Shown here piece by piece: positions 1 through 14,400 of a stretch of DNA of 64,000 nucleotides. The stretch's first letter is position 1, and each line of letters opens with the position of its first letter. Both the position numbers and the translations under genes were made by a program. The notes below the pieces were generated by a model that ran no database searches, was not told the origin of the DNA, and was given only the letters and a program-made list of their open reading frames with translations. The stretch is from Siphonodentalium dalli (lineage: Eukaryota > Mollusca > Scaphopoda > Gadilida > Siphonodentaliidae): contig CP136066.1 of NCBI GenBank assembly GCA_032622095.1, positions 100,521,319-100,585,318 of the forward strand. Direction: 5' to 3'.

Positions 1-838
1 ATTGTTTGCCGATTGTATGCATCATTGTCTGTCTCTGGTGGGATATACTGGAAACGATGCACGATAATAGTATTTTTAGCAATGCGAACATGCACTAATT
101 AAATGTATTGGACAGATATATAGCTAGGACCAGAATGTGTTATAACCAATCTAACATGGCACTCAACTGATCGTATGCATGATTCGTATCATACTTATTT
201 TCATTAAATTGAAATTTAAACGAAATAACTATACTGATGACAATTATACAAATGTGTACTAATATGACTACTACATTAATATTGGAGTCTTTGAGATTGT
301 GATGGCTGATTGTATAGTCCTGACACTTACAGTTATATATACCTAAGTACAACTACTATTGGATTAATGTGACTGTCTTGTGTATGTACTACATGTATGT
401 AATGTAATGTGGTTTGCATGTTTCTTCGATAATTATAACTGTGAAAAAAAAAATAGAATAGTCGATTCGATATCCATCCCAATTGATTAGTTGATGCCAT
501 GTTACACTGTTTATGACAAATAGTTCCAGTAGTTATTAAAAACAATTTAGAACGAAACAAGCAATTTTTATATTTTGAAAATATTTTAACATTTGGTTTA
601 CAGTATAACAAATTTGAAAATGTTTTCAAATCGGCGACAGCAAAGCAGTCGGTGGCCCACACTGGCACTTTCATTATCAGGAAAGTGACATGTACAAAGT
701 ACATCTATACATTGTTTTCGTGGCATCAAACGTTTAATAGATATTAACCACTTGAATGCGTCAATACATCGTTGCTAATTGATATGACGGCAAATACGCA
801 ATAATATTCGCGATAGTTTATTATAACTGAAGTAAAAT
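1..838. other. AT-rich intergenic or intronic sequence, nothing recognised
   Basis: Short frames here lack splice context, domain motifs or repeats that I recognise. Local AT runs and a TACATGTATGTAATGTAATG-like stretch near 388-410 are the only texture. Confidence 0.5.
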
Positions 839-942
839 AGTGGACCGGACCGGAGAGTACCGGACCGGCGGCAAAAATCGGTCCGGTCCGGTCCAGTGAC
901 ACCCGGGCCGGACCGGACCGGTCCAAAGCGGTCCGGTCCGCA
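839..942. repeat. GGACCG hexamer-rich, self-complementary GC block
   Basis: About 100 bases built from interrupted copies of GGACCG and its complement CGGTCC, in surroundings that are strongly AT-rich. The first part reads CCGGACCGG, the middle GGTCCGGTCC, and the pattern repeats, so the block can fold on itself. It abuts a minisatellite that begins about ten bases later. It may be the end of a mobile element or a simple-sequence expansion. Confidence 0.6.
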
Positions 943-950
943 TCACTAAA

Positions 951-1445
951 TGACATGTAGATGGGAACGAGTCATTTTGGGGTCATTTAGCCAAAAAACA
1001 TGGCCGCCAGCAGCCATCTTGGATTTTACTCTTTGTATGACTAAATCCTTTAGCACGGGCTACAGGTCGTACCTTTAGACTGATCATCATGAAATTTGTC
1101 ATGGCTGTTGAAATTGGAATGTAGATGGGAACGAGTCATTTTGGGGTTATTCGAACAAAAAACATGGCTGCCAGCGGCCATCTTTGATTTCAAAATTCAA
1201 TCCATTAGCACGGGCTACAGGTCGTACTGTTCATCTGATCATCATGAAATTTGTCATGGATGTTAATATTGACATGTAGATGGGAACGAGTAATTTTGGG
1301 GTCGTTTGACCAAAAATCCTGGCAGCCAGCAGCCATCTTGGATTTTACTCTTTGCATGACTAAATCCTTTGGCACGGGCTACAGGTCGTACCTTTAGTCG
1401 GACCATCATGAAATTTGTCATGGCTGTTGAAATTGGAATCCTACA
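951..1445. repeat. Minisatellite, about 160 bp period, three units
   Basis: The word GTAGATGGGAACGAGT recurs at 957, 1121 and 1276 (spacings 164 and 155). Each unit then carries AACATGGC(C/T)GCCAGC, CCATCTT, GCACGGGCTACAGGTCGTAC and CATCATGAAATTTGTCATGG in the same order. A fourth unit is cut short near 1436. A diverged relative lies at 20200-20430. Units of this type form the core of Helitron-like elements in invertebrate genomes; no element ends were found here. Confidence 0.75.
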
Positions 1446-2293
1446 GTCCACTTCCCTCATCTGATCGTCTCCAGACTTCATATTAATCTTGATATTGATC
1501 TTACTAGATGGAAGCTATCAAATGTTTTTGAATTTTATTGGAAAACATAGCTGCCAGCAACCATCTTGGATTTTACTTTCATATATATATATCTCTTCAT
1601 GTTGATAATCTAGTATTACTTAGACATTTCAACTTTCTGCATTCCTAATCGCTCCATTGCGTGTAATACATTAATTTATTCCCTTTCCAAATTGAGCTAC
1701 AGTGTCATTGACATTTTCATTTTACACACTGTACTTACTACTATCATAATTAAAATTTAATTTTCATGATCTTGGTAAATGCCAGATGGCCGAACAGTGT
1801 TTATTTACTCAACCCATATATAGATAGAACGACACAAGTGTGTGAACTGAGTAATGTTATTGCATGAGTTTGTTGTGATGCAATGGTAAAATGAGAAGAT
1901 TGTAGCTTGTAATATTATTCTGAAATTTAGGTCGATATTGTTTTATTTATTTGAACAAACGTGTGCTTTAAGTAGACTAGCTATACCTCACAAATTAGTG
2001 AAGAAATTTTTTGTTAATGTTGATGTCGTCAATGACATTGTTGACATAATCAGGTTGTATTGTTCAAGGACATGCAAATTTGTTTATTGAACGTTTTTAA
2101 ATCTTCTGTATTTTTGCTGTATTTTTCAAAAATAAACAAAATGGGTGTGCAATAAAAAAAAATTATAACAGCCAATGTGTTAACCCCATTACAAGATACA
2201 TAGTATAATCGGCATCTGCCAGTGTCTAAATGTGGATAAATGGCAGATAGATTTTCCTATATGGGTTCAAACCCATTGCTTATTTATCTTCAG
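1446..2293. other. Likely AP4E1 intron sequence, nothing else recognised
   Basis: AT-rich DNA with scattered poly-A and poly-T. No coding exon or element end was recognised. It leads into the polypyrimidine tract and CAG acceptor of the first AP4E1 exon seen here, at 2291-2293. Confidence 0.45.
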
Positions 2294-2409
2294 GCATTCA
2301 AAACTCAGATGACAGCTCACTATTGAAGGATAGCATTGTGGACTATGCTGAGGATGTTCTTTGGCGTGACACCCATGTGAATAATCATGTGACGACTGTT
2401 GCTATATGG
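2294..2409 (+). CDS. AP4E1: AP4E1 exon (trunk segment)
   Basis: The acceptor is TTATCTTCAG at 2284-2293 and the donor TGG|GTATGT at 2410. The exon enters in phase 2 (two bases complete a split codon), has no stop in that frame, and ends in phase 0 on the tryptophan of the W-x-I-G-Q-Y-G motif. The text is adaptin-trunk-like and acidic. Nothing upstream in the window supplies the preceding exon. Confidence 0.8.
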
Positions 2410-5400
2410 GTATGTTCCAATAAAACACACATAGAATTCTTATAATTCCCATGATGACACATCCAGACAAATATAAGCCTCATCTGCTATGGCAGATCTA
2501 GACACAGGTTTAAGATTTCCGGATGGTGATGTGCACCCTTTGGGCACCTCGATTATACATTCTGTCATCTGCCAAGTTAAGGATATAGCAAAACTAAACT
2601 AAGAAAAAAACTCTATAGAAGTTTCTAAAGAAACTAAAAAACTAGTTAATAACTTTGATTATAAAGATACTTTCCAGAGAAATTGAGGGCTAAGTAGAAT
2701 GAGGTCCCCAGAGGGTGAATATAGTGATGCTAGCCCTCCGTGCGGGGCTAGTGTCACTAAATTCACCCTCTGGGGACCTCGTTCTGCAAAATTCCAGCAC
2801 CATATTTTGAGGCCTGATGATGGTAACATATAGGAGATTATCTTCCCAAAGATTCAATGTATTCTCAAGTAACTACTCATCAAGTAGTCAGATATCAAAA
2901 GATTAATCGCCGATATTTCATAATTTGCAGGCCATAGGTCAATATGGATTCAGTCATAGAACAGACATCGAGGCTGGAGTGGAAACACTATTTCGGCACT
3001 TTATGAAATGTGGAAGTGATAACCAGCAAATCAAAGCAGTAGCAGCTTTTATGCATCTGGTTGTTTTACAATCTTCATGCAAGGATCAAGTAATCAAGAG
3101 TGTCAGAAGTCTTGATCCTGATACCCTATCTCCAGAGATAAAACAGGTGGGCTTCTACTTATTGTCCCCCGAATAATTTAGGAATAATTTAGGAGGACTA
3201 TTATAATCGGCATGTATATTTATAATTCCTCTGTGTGGGGGTGGGTGCACCTTATATATTCAGGGGAGGAGCCTAATACAAAAGGAAAGTTATTTAGTGT
3301 TTGTCTTTTCTGCTCCATAAAATTGGGATGCTTTGTTGTATTCTTTTGAAACTTGACACACTTGTTTCTAATGAAGAGACGATGTGTCGCGCACAATTTG
3401 TTTCTAACCATTGAAGGTCAAGGTCACATGTCAAGGTCATTCTCTCAATTATGTCACCAGACACTACCTTCATGTCCATCCATAACTTTTGTGCACATCA
3501 CATGATTTCAACCAAACAAGGTAGGATGGTGTTTCACGATATATATGGATTGTTTTATTAAAGGGCAAGGTCTCAGGTTGCTTTCAAACTCAGACTTCAT
3601 CTGCACAAGTCGTATTTTCTTGCACCCTTCGAGTCCACTCCATAACATCACGATGCTTTATTGGATTCTGTTGGATTGCCATAGTTGTTCCTAATGAGGA
3701 GACGACATGTTGAGAACAAATTGTTTTCCAATCCTTGAAAGTCAAGGTCAGAACCGTCAGATGTCAAGGTCATTCTATCGATACTAAATCTGATAAGTTT
3801 TTCATGAAAGTATGGGGAGTATCATATTCATAAATCAAATGTGGGGAAACATTCTTTCAGCAATAGGGTGTTAATAGGCAAATATCCTGTCAGAATATAA
3901 TGACTTAATAATTTAATTACTTCACTTATTACTTCTTATGTAATTTTGGATTTCATTTTTGGAATCAAGTCTTTCCCCTTATTAATCAGGCACATGTACA
4001 GTAATGCCCTAATTAATCGACTCCTTAACCACAGCAGAATTATGGGTAATTTTTCAGGATTTAGTCGGAAATAAGGAGTTGATTATTTAGGGCATTGCTG
4101 TATGAGGGACTACATGTATCCTGTATTCTTCTTAAATTTGACATTCCTTTCATCCAACATGTAGTTAAACTGAGTTTTCCCCCCAAGGAGAAGCCCTTCA
4201 ACTGAACTATATGGATTATTATCCTCGGCCTTGTGTTATCAGGAGGGTTAAAATTTATTGTCCGTTTATTGCCTACTCCGCGGTCAATCAGCGCTCGGAT
4301 TACCCCACGCATGAATGCGTCCCGTGCAAATCCCGCGCTCTAACAATTCATCTAGCCAGTTTTATTTCTCTCCTTGGACCTATCAGATGTGGTTTTAACT
4401 AAAGGAAGTATTTCTCTATTTCGAGTTTATCAACTCATTATTTATTGTTGATAACAAACTTGCAATTTATCCGTTGCTTACCCGGTCGTTTAATATTTTT
4501 TAATTACGCGCAGAAACTCTTCGTTTCATAGTAGGTGCAACGCAATTTATAAAAATTCCGTGTTTTTTATCGACACATTTTATCTCGAAAATTTTGGGAT
4601 TGGAATCGACAAAATCACGTTGAGAACTTCGCCATTGATGGCCATTTTGACAATGACTACAGACTTACATCGTTTACTTGTAGCAAACCTATATTGCATT
4701 ATTGTGCAACATATATACGGTGACATGAATCATCCGATTTCGGAGTCCACGTGGTACGGTATGCGAAGTCTCCTAATTTCGTGCTAACTCTCTTTCATGA
4801 AGCGGACTTCTCGCTACGTTCATTTCATGTCCCTACCTCATCGTATATGCAACAGCTCTGTTAGTGCGCAGAAAGTTGGCCAGGACAGAAATGTCTCCTT
4901 TGACGATAATTTACATGTATTCATAAACAAGATAGAACTTGTAATCCAATGAAATTTCTTTTGCCTCAACTAATTGTAAGTTGAAGTTGAGCGACTGGAA
5001 CTTAACCGACATTTGGATAATGATTATCACAGAACATCATTGTACATATACAACATGTCGTTATAATTAATTGTGCTTACCGATTAATATTTGCAAATCT
5101 TAGCTAGCCCGAATGTATTACTATTAACATGAGGGCTCGTATTTGGATACTTGGAACGTCGCGAACGTTACATCGACTTCAAGATATTTATTTGAAATTT
5201 TGACCCTGTTCTTGCGATTCCATTTTCTTTCCCTCATTGTATCATCGGAACAATTGTTAGAAACAATGAGATTATGTTTGTTATATCATATAGTATTATA
5301 TGGCCTGTGTTCAAATAATGCTGTGTCTCTTGAATAGTCTCGTTCTTTACATGCCTGTCCAGTATTACTGACAATGTCTGGTTGCTACGAATCGTGCAAC

Positions 5401-8400
5401 TGGTTTGATTGGGGACTAGGATTATCTGACACAAGATTGGGCACCAAGGATTTTCATTTCAAGTTCCAGGGCTCAAAATACATTTAATTTTACGAGAATC
5501 AAATGCTGAATCATGTTAGTCATAATGCACTGCAAATTGTAAAGTTTTGTGAGAATCATTACGGGAATCGATTCGGTGATTCTCGTCGAATCTTGAAGCC
5601 TGAGTTCCCATTGTCGAATGGCGATCTCCATCAATTCATACCGGTACTCTGTCGTTATTTCGGCGACAATTGTGTCTGTTTCTTTGCAATCACTCAATGT
5701 ATTTTGCTGAATGGGCTTCCCTGTTCCATGACTACACAGATATGCAAGTGCAGTAGCCTGAACCTTCAGCTATAGTTTGCTTAAATATCCAAGGATACTT
5801 CCGTCCGTGGTCAGAACTCTTTGGAGATATTTTTGGATGAGAGCCTTTGGCTGGCCTACTTGTGGCAAGTCACCATATCCGTGTGACCTAGCATGGTCGC
5901 AGTGTTGAAATGATTCATTGGCTAGCCAGTGTCTCAATAAAATTTCAGTCAATCAATGTTTATACTTTTGATGATTTTTGATGTTTCACATTTCCATGTG
6001 TTCACTGTAACAAATAGACAACATCTGAACTGTTATCCTCAGACATTAGTGTTTGTCGATACATTCAAATTACTAATTAACATGATGCAAAATGGTGAGC
6101 TTAAAAACATGTATGGCCAGCCATAATTGTTCCATACTAGTACAAGGGTGTCAGTGCCTCAAAGGCTCAATGACATACGAACTGACTATATCAATATGGC
6201 GTGCGTCAATTTTCACTGATACCGACCTACTTCTGCGCTTTCAATCCGTGAATAGTCAAGGTGAACTACTATGCATTTATATTGTCATGTGCCCCCGATG
6301 CACTGCCAATAGCCATTCCAACAGAGTCCATCACTGGGCTCTCTACCTTCTATTTCCACATATAGAAAAGATCAAATGTCAAATAGCCTTCACTCACGTA
6401 TTAAGCACAGTTACAGGAAATGCATTTATATTGCGCAGGGCCGCTGCCACTATAATTTCCATCAGAGACCAACACATGGCTCTTTTCCTTCTATTGCATC
6501 ATATCCAATTGATTATCGGGCAAATAACAGAAAGGACAGCATTTGTATTGTCACACATATAAAGTGCAGTTACATGAACAGCGTTTATATTTATATTGCG
6601 CACGACCACTGCAGGCCTGCGTATTGGAGGCGAACGACGGTTCGGTTCACCTGGAGGTTGTGAAATCTAGGTCACGTCAAAGTTGTATGTGGCTCTCGTG
6701 ATACTGAATAGAACAGTTTGTGTAACCTATGGGTACCTAAGCACAACCAGACAACCGACAAATACGTTACGGCTTACAATTTATTTTGCATTCGGCAGGC
6801 CTGCCAGTGCCAATTTCAAAAGAGTCCAAAACATGGCTCTTCTCCTTCTATTACCACATATCCATATGATTATCTGGTAACTAGAAAACCTAAATGAATA
6901 ACACAAATGAAAGCATTTGTATCATCACACATATAAAGCGCCGTTCCACAAGAAGCCTTTATATTGTGCATGACCACTGCCCAGTACCAGTGACTGGCGG
7001 GTTGCTACCATCGTTGATTCGGAAAACAAATCTTCAAGGGCGAATGCCACCGCTCCTGAGCCTTAGGGTGGGGAAGACTCATTATGTGCCGCTAACAGCG
7101 CACCAGCCAACCAGACTCCAGTTCTTCCCAGATGTAAACGCAGCTCGAGCTCTCATTTGCTCTTGCAATTCAGAAGACGGATGTACTTGCGCCTGTATAA
7201 TCATCAGTTGTGTTTTTCTCAAATTCAATGACATTGTGGGATAGACCTCAAAACATGCATGTTCCATGGCACTCTCATATTCCCATAATTTAACTGCGAT
7301 GGGAACGGTTTTAAATATACCTTCCAATAGTTTAATATTGAATCAACGATTACTGTGACCATGCACATTTTGTCAAGAGGGAACAGTGCACAGTTTAATA
7401 TTCGTGAATTAGAAAATTACAATTGCATATGGCTGCGAGAACAATTGCTCCTGTCTCCTGGGAAGGACTGAGACTTCTGACTCTTCCCCACGGTCCGTGG
7501 CCCACTCCATTACGAGAGTGGGTCTTGTCCCCCTGGAATCATACTCCCTCGGGATATTCCAGGCCTGCTCCACCATCTGTGGACTTTCCGTAAGTGTATA
7601 AAACGTTCTCCTCACCGTAAGCAAGGACACCGCTATGTTCTTGCACAGGAGAAATCGGATCTCATCGTCCTCTTCGCCGAGAAAAGACAGTATCTTACCT
7701 GCGGTTTAATTTCTAGCAGGTAAGATCACGTGGCCATAGTAAATAACGGAATTTACCTTATTAACCTTGTTTTGCAATAACTAACAAATGTTTTGTATAT
7801 TATGCTTGCTAATAACTAACAGAATGTCTTGTCTTGCTTATAGTCGAACGAGATTCGATTTGATGGCCACACACCGTGCGGGTTGCTCATGAATATACGC
7901 GTTATTGTCATAGTTGGTTTAGGGGCCATTGGTCCATGGTTAAACATTTTGAGCAAACGTACCAGTCTTAACTCGGGCAGGAACCATTCGGTCCCCCCTG
8001 GTCATGCTGCAAGCCCCGTCTTCTGCAGACCGTGGGAGGCAGGGTACCGTCCTCCGGAGATTCGGGCAACCAATCCTCCAGGACACAAGCACCCGCGCCT
8101 TTGGCGACTGTTCTGGGTGGGGAAGCCTCGTTGTCCCGTGCCGCACAAAGCGCACCAGCCAACTGGCCTTCTGACGCTTCCCCACGGCGCCGTGGCCCAC
8201 TCCATTACGAGGGTCGGTCTTGTCCCCCTGGAAACGTCATCCCAAGTGATACGTCCAAGCCTGCTCCTCTGCCGTCAGGGGATCCTAGTGGTATGTCATC
8301 GACGTTTATGTTAGCGTGTCAGGACCACCTGCATTTGGAAGATTCGGTGGGGGGCTTTCCCTGGTCAAATGGATCCTTTCAATTTCCCTTTTTTCCGCCA

Positions 8401-11400
8401 TTCTGGCCTTGGGGTGGGAAATAACACCTTAAAATCTAACTGCGAGCGCAATTGTTCCTCGTTCGAGCCATTCCCAGTGTGGGCTTCCCTCTAGTACCTT
8501 ACCTCAACCTGATGCAGGCTGTTCTGTTGCTGGCGTCGATCCTGACATGCTTTCTAGTTTCTATAATTCTCCTGGCGTCTGATGGCTTTGACGACGATGA
8601 GCAAGGATCTCGGGCCGACGGTGGTTCCCACTGTCGGTCAAGGATTCTGTCGTTCCTAGGGAACTCGCTTTGCGTACTGAAACGACACGGGTTGATCTCT
8701 TGTAAAAACTTCATCACAGGATATGTGTCAAATCTTGTTACAATGAATTACTCAAACTTTGCACAACTGTACCAGTCCTCGGGCTGTACCAGTTCGCGCC
8801 CCCTGGTCCTGCATCAGCAGACCGTGGCAGGCAGAGTGCCGTTCTCTGAGATTCGGGCAACCAATCCTCCGGAACAATAGCACCCGAGCCTTTGGAGGTT
8901 GTTCTGTGTGAGGAAGACTCGCTGTCGCGTACCGTCAATAGCGCTTTCTATTTTGGAAGATATAAATAGTAAATACAGACATCACTCTCATCGCAGGAAA
9001 CGAGAAAAAAGCAGCAGAAGAAGTCTCTACTGCTCGGTTTCTACTAGTAGCTGGCACGTATCGTATGGCACTGCCTGGGATGTTTATTCCAAAAGACAAG
9101 GGGGGGGGGTACAAGCTTGAGCAATGCTGGAATCTGAATTTATGAGCTCTTTCACATAACATATCAAAGCTGATTCATGACTAAATCACATTTACATGAA
9201 ATCTGTTTGGAAGAGTACATTCCCGTCAAACTGGAATATTAAATTTATTGCTCGTTGCCTCCTCCTGGGCTTGCATTCTAATCCATATATTTCAGTTGAA
9301 GGGCTTCTCCTTGGCGGAAAAATATAATTTTTAAAATTAAAATTAGTTTTTCCTCAAGGGAAGCCCGAAACTGAACTATCATAGATCCCTCCCATGGCGG
9401 TGCCATTCCCAACCCCGCGACTCGCTAAGTCGGAAATAAAACTGGCTAGATGAATTGTTAGAGCGCGGGATTTGCAAGGGACGCATTCATGCGTGGGCTA
9501 ATCCGAGTGCTGATTGGCCGCGGAGTAGGCAATAAACGGACAATAAATTTTAACCCTCCTGATAACACAAGGCCGAGGATAATAATCCATATAGTTCAGT
9601 TGAAGGGCTTCCCTTGAGGAAAAACTAATTTTAATTTTAAAAATTATATTTCTAGTCCTCTGCATTTGCATTGAATACTTCCAAGCACAGTCCGGGGGAA
9701 CCACAGTTTGTTGAATATTAATTATAATTTAATCAAAACTCGCTGCTGGTGAAAAAACAATATTTGAAAAATGAGACAAATATAATATTTTGAGTTGGCA
9801 GCAAAATAATGGGTCGGTCGGGAGAGGGGAAACTATTTTTTTTTTTAATTATTGCCTGACAGTTTAATTTATTTGATTACAGAGACTTGCTGAACTGGAA
9901 TTGATGTGCACATATGAATCTCCACAGAGCTTTAATTCCTTGGATGTTCCTTCTTCAGAGGTATATATTGAAATATAAATGGAAATATTGCAACATTTCA
10001 ATCAAACATTACATTGGACCCATGTTAAGTCTGTTGTGATACATATATGTTATCACTGGTCACCATGTAGGTCTCCGAGAATCGAGATCCATATTAAAAA
10101 TGTCTTCTGGGCCACAATTACAACAACGTAATTTTTCTAAACTACAAATATCCTTTTTATGTTTATCCATACCATAGTATGGCTAACATAGTGTCGACAT
10201 CTGGATTGACCACTCGTCGTTTGTCCATACATCTGTCTGTCTAGCCATATGTTCGTCTGTCCATCTGTCAGTAGACACTTTATGCAGGGTGCGATAACTC
10301 AAACATTTTCTATCCAATCGGAACCAACTTTTGTCTATGAGTTTTTCAGACCAAAATACAGATCGAGTTCGAATATGGGTTTGATCCGAGTTTTTTTAAC
10401 GAGTTATGGCCCTTTTTCGACTTTCGAATTTATCCGATCAGAACCAAATTTGGCATGTGAATTTCTCAGCCCACAATACAGATCGAGTTTGAATATGGTT
10501 TGATCCGTTATTCTTTTACAGAGTTATGGCCCTTTGACATCGTATTCACTCATGTTTTGATAAATTAACCATTTTTCATCTGATTTGGTATGTGAGTTTC
10601 TCAACTCAATATACAGATCGAGTTCGAATATGGGTTTGATCAGATTTTTTATACCGGAGTTATGGCCCTTTTTCAACTAAGAAGTATCCAGATTATAACC
10701 CATGTAACTTACAATTAATTAATACCTCCTTCTCTGTGAAAGAGAAAAGAGACAAGGTGGTTTATTGAATTGAGATTTATTTATAGCCCTCATATGTTAA
10801 TAAGAGAATTGGTCACACACAGATTAGTGAATTATTGGATAAATTGATTTAGCTATCTTTTTAACAACAACTTAACCATGTCAATTTATTTATCTAGACC
10901 AATGGAGCACTAGGTCCTTGGATGCTTGGACTTACATTTGATCAAACGGGGCAGAGATAGGCGATTTAACCCCTTTTACCCATTCCATGTCTTTTCATCT
11001 TTTCCAATAATTAAGTAACTATATTATTTTTATATCTCACATGGCAATTTGCAACAACATGAATAGAACTTCTTACACTATAGTGGTGTCCGGCTCTATA
11101 GTTTAGATGTTATATTAACCCTTCTATTTTGATCCATACATTCCAATAATACGTGTTATTAATGGCTATTATGAACATTTATCTATACTACTTTAGACCA
11201 TAACAGTATACTCTACAATTCAACATTAAAAGATTATGATTCCAATCATAACAATTTACTATTGCCAAGGGATGGGTTAAACATCTGCCGATAATGATCG
11301 GCCTCTCGTTCTGTGAATAAAACAAAGACAAAACTGAAGATCGGATATATTATTTCTGTAAAAGGCATAATAAAGTGGTTTATTCCTGCAAAATATCTGA

Positions 11401-14400
11401 ATCGAAATGACATTTTGCCTTGATTGAGAGTGCTAACAAGATAGAGTTGTCCTTCTTGCTATGCTGTGAACGTTTCCGTGAATTATCTAAAGTTTCTGTT
11501 CTAAAAATTGCAGAAAAACTCTAAATAAAATCTCCATGAATAGATTGAAGTGTATCCAGGCAGGTGTCTTCAATTCATATTTATTATTTTATACCCTGGA
11601 AACTAATAATATAAAACTTGTTAGGACGAGATCATATTTTTCTAGGCTTCAGGGGTAAAAAGTATTTGATTCGAGGAACCAACCCATCAAAGCTCAAGAG
11701 TGATCAGATATCGATTTTTTAAATCTATGAATTTTCACCACCAATAAGTTTTAGTTGTCCAGTAAAAGTCGACGAGAAGACGGTCTCGGACCAAATTTGC
11801 AGATGAAGATGGATAACTCTAAAATCAAGTGGCTTTTTTGTGTCAGATATCTGACAAACCGGCAAAATTTCGTTGAACAAAATGTTGATAAATAACATGT
11901 TTTGGGCAATTTTATAATATAATTGACTGTGGTTAGCATTATTTTGGGGCAATTAATCAATTCTGATAACTGAAGCGACATTTCAAAAAATTTTGTTGTT
12001 GGAATCTGATGATATGGGGACCACCGTATTGGGTTGAGTACCTTTAGTTATTTTAAAAAGCTGTGAAAGTTCAGAATAAAGTAAGAAATTTGGATGCGTT
12101 ACAAAATTTTCATAATCAATACAGGCCAAATCTGTGTGTTTTGTTATAAGAAAATGCCCGATTTCTCTCCCTGAATTTTGTCATCTGCAGTTGAAAGGCT
12201 ACGAAAACTTTTTTTCTATTTCAAATATATTTCTCATTTCTATCATAGCTCTCTCAAGTATCTGCTTTACGGTTGAAAATGGTAAATTTTTGTCAATAAA
12301 TGGTTAAAATCGGATGTTTTGTGTGTGCAAATCAAGGGGCATAACTCAGTAAATAAAATATCAAAGTACAGACATTTGTTTCTCCAATCACTGCTCTCTG
12401 AAAGACAAAATGATTCATGGAGCTTATGCCAAGGATAATGGCTCAGCATAGATTTGAAGTACGCTACCCCCTTCCAAATTTCCAAAAGTTGCTGGAAATC
12501 ATGTATTTCTAACCTGACATCCACTGCTCCATTTTGCAGATGGATTTCACACTATCATTCCTAGATGATTACGTCGCAGATTCGTTAGAGAATGGGGCGG
12601 TGCCTTATGTTCCCCCTCATCTAAGAGTCCTGGACAAAAGTAAGTATATATCAATATAAGATATTCATCTCTTTGTCTCTCATAAAAGTTTTAACCTAGG
12701 CTACTCCTGCATCGCTCGATGCTGCTATTGGTGACCATTGATTATTTCTCATCGAACACACATCTGCCACTTATAGTCCAGTGTAGTTATAGTTTTAGCC
12801 AGAATCAATTGCAACAGCAGTTTTTTTGTATACCCCCCCCCCCCCCCCGCAACTAATTTGTGGGGGGGGGGTATACTGGAATCAGCTTGTCCTTCCGTCT
12901 GTCGTCCGTCCGTCAGTCCGTCCGTCCGTTGACACAAATTTGTCTGGAGTTTTTCTCAGTCGTTTTTTAATCATTTTCTGTGAAACTTGGCACAGACATC
13001 AACCACCATGGGAACCTGTGCACCTGCGATTAAGATGTCTGTCAGACTTTGTTTTGTTGAGTTATCCCCCTTTTTCGACTAAGAAACTTTTTGCAACATG
13101 TATAATTTTGGCCGAGCTTTTATTCCTACATTTGTTGGTCGATGTTTTTGAAACTTGGCACAGTTATTTATTACCATGGGAACCTGTGCACCTGCTATTA
13201 TGACATCTGTCCAACTTTTTTTTGTGGAGATATTCCCGTTTTTCGACTTAGAACATTTTCGCAACTTGTATAATTTTGTCTGAGCTTTTATTCCTACATT
13301 TTTCGGTCAATAGGTTTCGGATCAGGGTTAGGGGTTAGGGTTGTGCACCTGCAATGGGAATCTGTTATTTTATTATTTTAACTTAATGTTTTCTGACATG
13401 TGAAACATCTTTGTGGGGGGGGGGGGGGGGGGGGGGTAGTATCCTTAGTCCCATGGGACAGTCACACCTCTAGTTTGTAGGAATAATTATGTACATAAAC
13501 TCTCCAAAAACAACATTCAAAAATCGGTAAAAGAGAAATTGATGAATTTCGTTAAATTTGGGAAACTTTTGTCAAATCATCAATTTATGGATTTTCAGGG
13601 ATGTATATAAACAACTAAACTTCACAGGTCCTTCCAATTGTAAAGTCCATTTTGTCGACCTTACTTACCTGATTCCAGATTCAGTATTTTTGTTCTTTTT
13701 TGATACAAGTAATTACAAGTAATTTTCAGGATTTAGTCTCAATGAGAGCTTTCAGATGAATGGCAACAAGCCTTATTTCCGACTAAATCCTTAAAAGTTA
13801 CCCATAATTCTGCTGTGGTTGAGGAGTCGATTATTTAGGGCATTACTGTAGTTTGCAAGGGAGCCCCAATGGAATAACATCTGTTAGAATTATTTTTGCA
13901 ATACCTTAATATAAATTTTTGATGACTATTTAAAGGGGTACTGTACACAAAGATAGGCGAATTTTTTATTTACTCCCATTGAGATAACTTTCAAGTTAGA
14001 TTGTGTTTGTGTTATATGAGTTTCGTATAAACCTAATTTAGCGAAGAAAATATTGATCTTGGAAACAAAAATATTACGATTTCAAACTACGCGCCATGTT
14101 TTTGACCTTCACCGGAGAAGACGCAGGTCGCAGGAAGAACCGGAAGTTCATTGCTCACAGCTTCGATTGATGCATTCAATCTCTTCCATCGAAAAATCTC
14201 ACTCCCTATAAAATACTTGACGCATTATGACTCTTGTATCTTTCTCCTTTTTTTCCGAATCGGTTATAACGGGCCTTCTTTTGCAGGTAACATGTTTTGT
14301 TTGCAACTCAATAATGTTCACGAACGGCCGTCGATAAAAGACACGCAACATATGCGATTTCAAGAACGGTAACTCGTAATGGCATAATTCTCCATTTTAT

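Larger units (their letters stand above)
4164..9640. repeat. Pair of ~207 bp inverted repeats 5 kb apart
   Basis: The segment 4164-4372 recurs in inverse at about 9434-9640, including AGAAGCCCTTCAACTGAACT, CCTCGGCCTTGTGTTATCAG and GGCTAGATGAATTGTTAGAG read from the right arm. A third, self-palindromic copy of the outer end lies at 9304-9378. The arms could be the ends of one large element filling the AP4E1 intron between 3147 and 9882, or two insertions of a smaller one. No matching target duplication was found. Confidence 0.65.

Noticed and set aside
2925-3176. An 83-codon ORF starting with ATG
   Set aside because: The ATG lies before the splice acceptor and the 3' end runs past a donor. 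The part 2931-3146 is an internal AP4E1 exon, so it was annotated that way.
13320-13345. Telomere-like GGGTTAGGGGTTAGGGTT
   Set aside because: Only about three units inside a Helitron-type repeat. Too short for an interstitial telomeric block.
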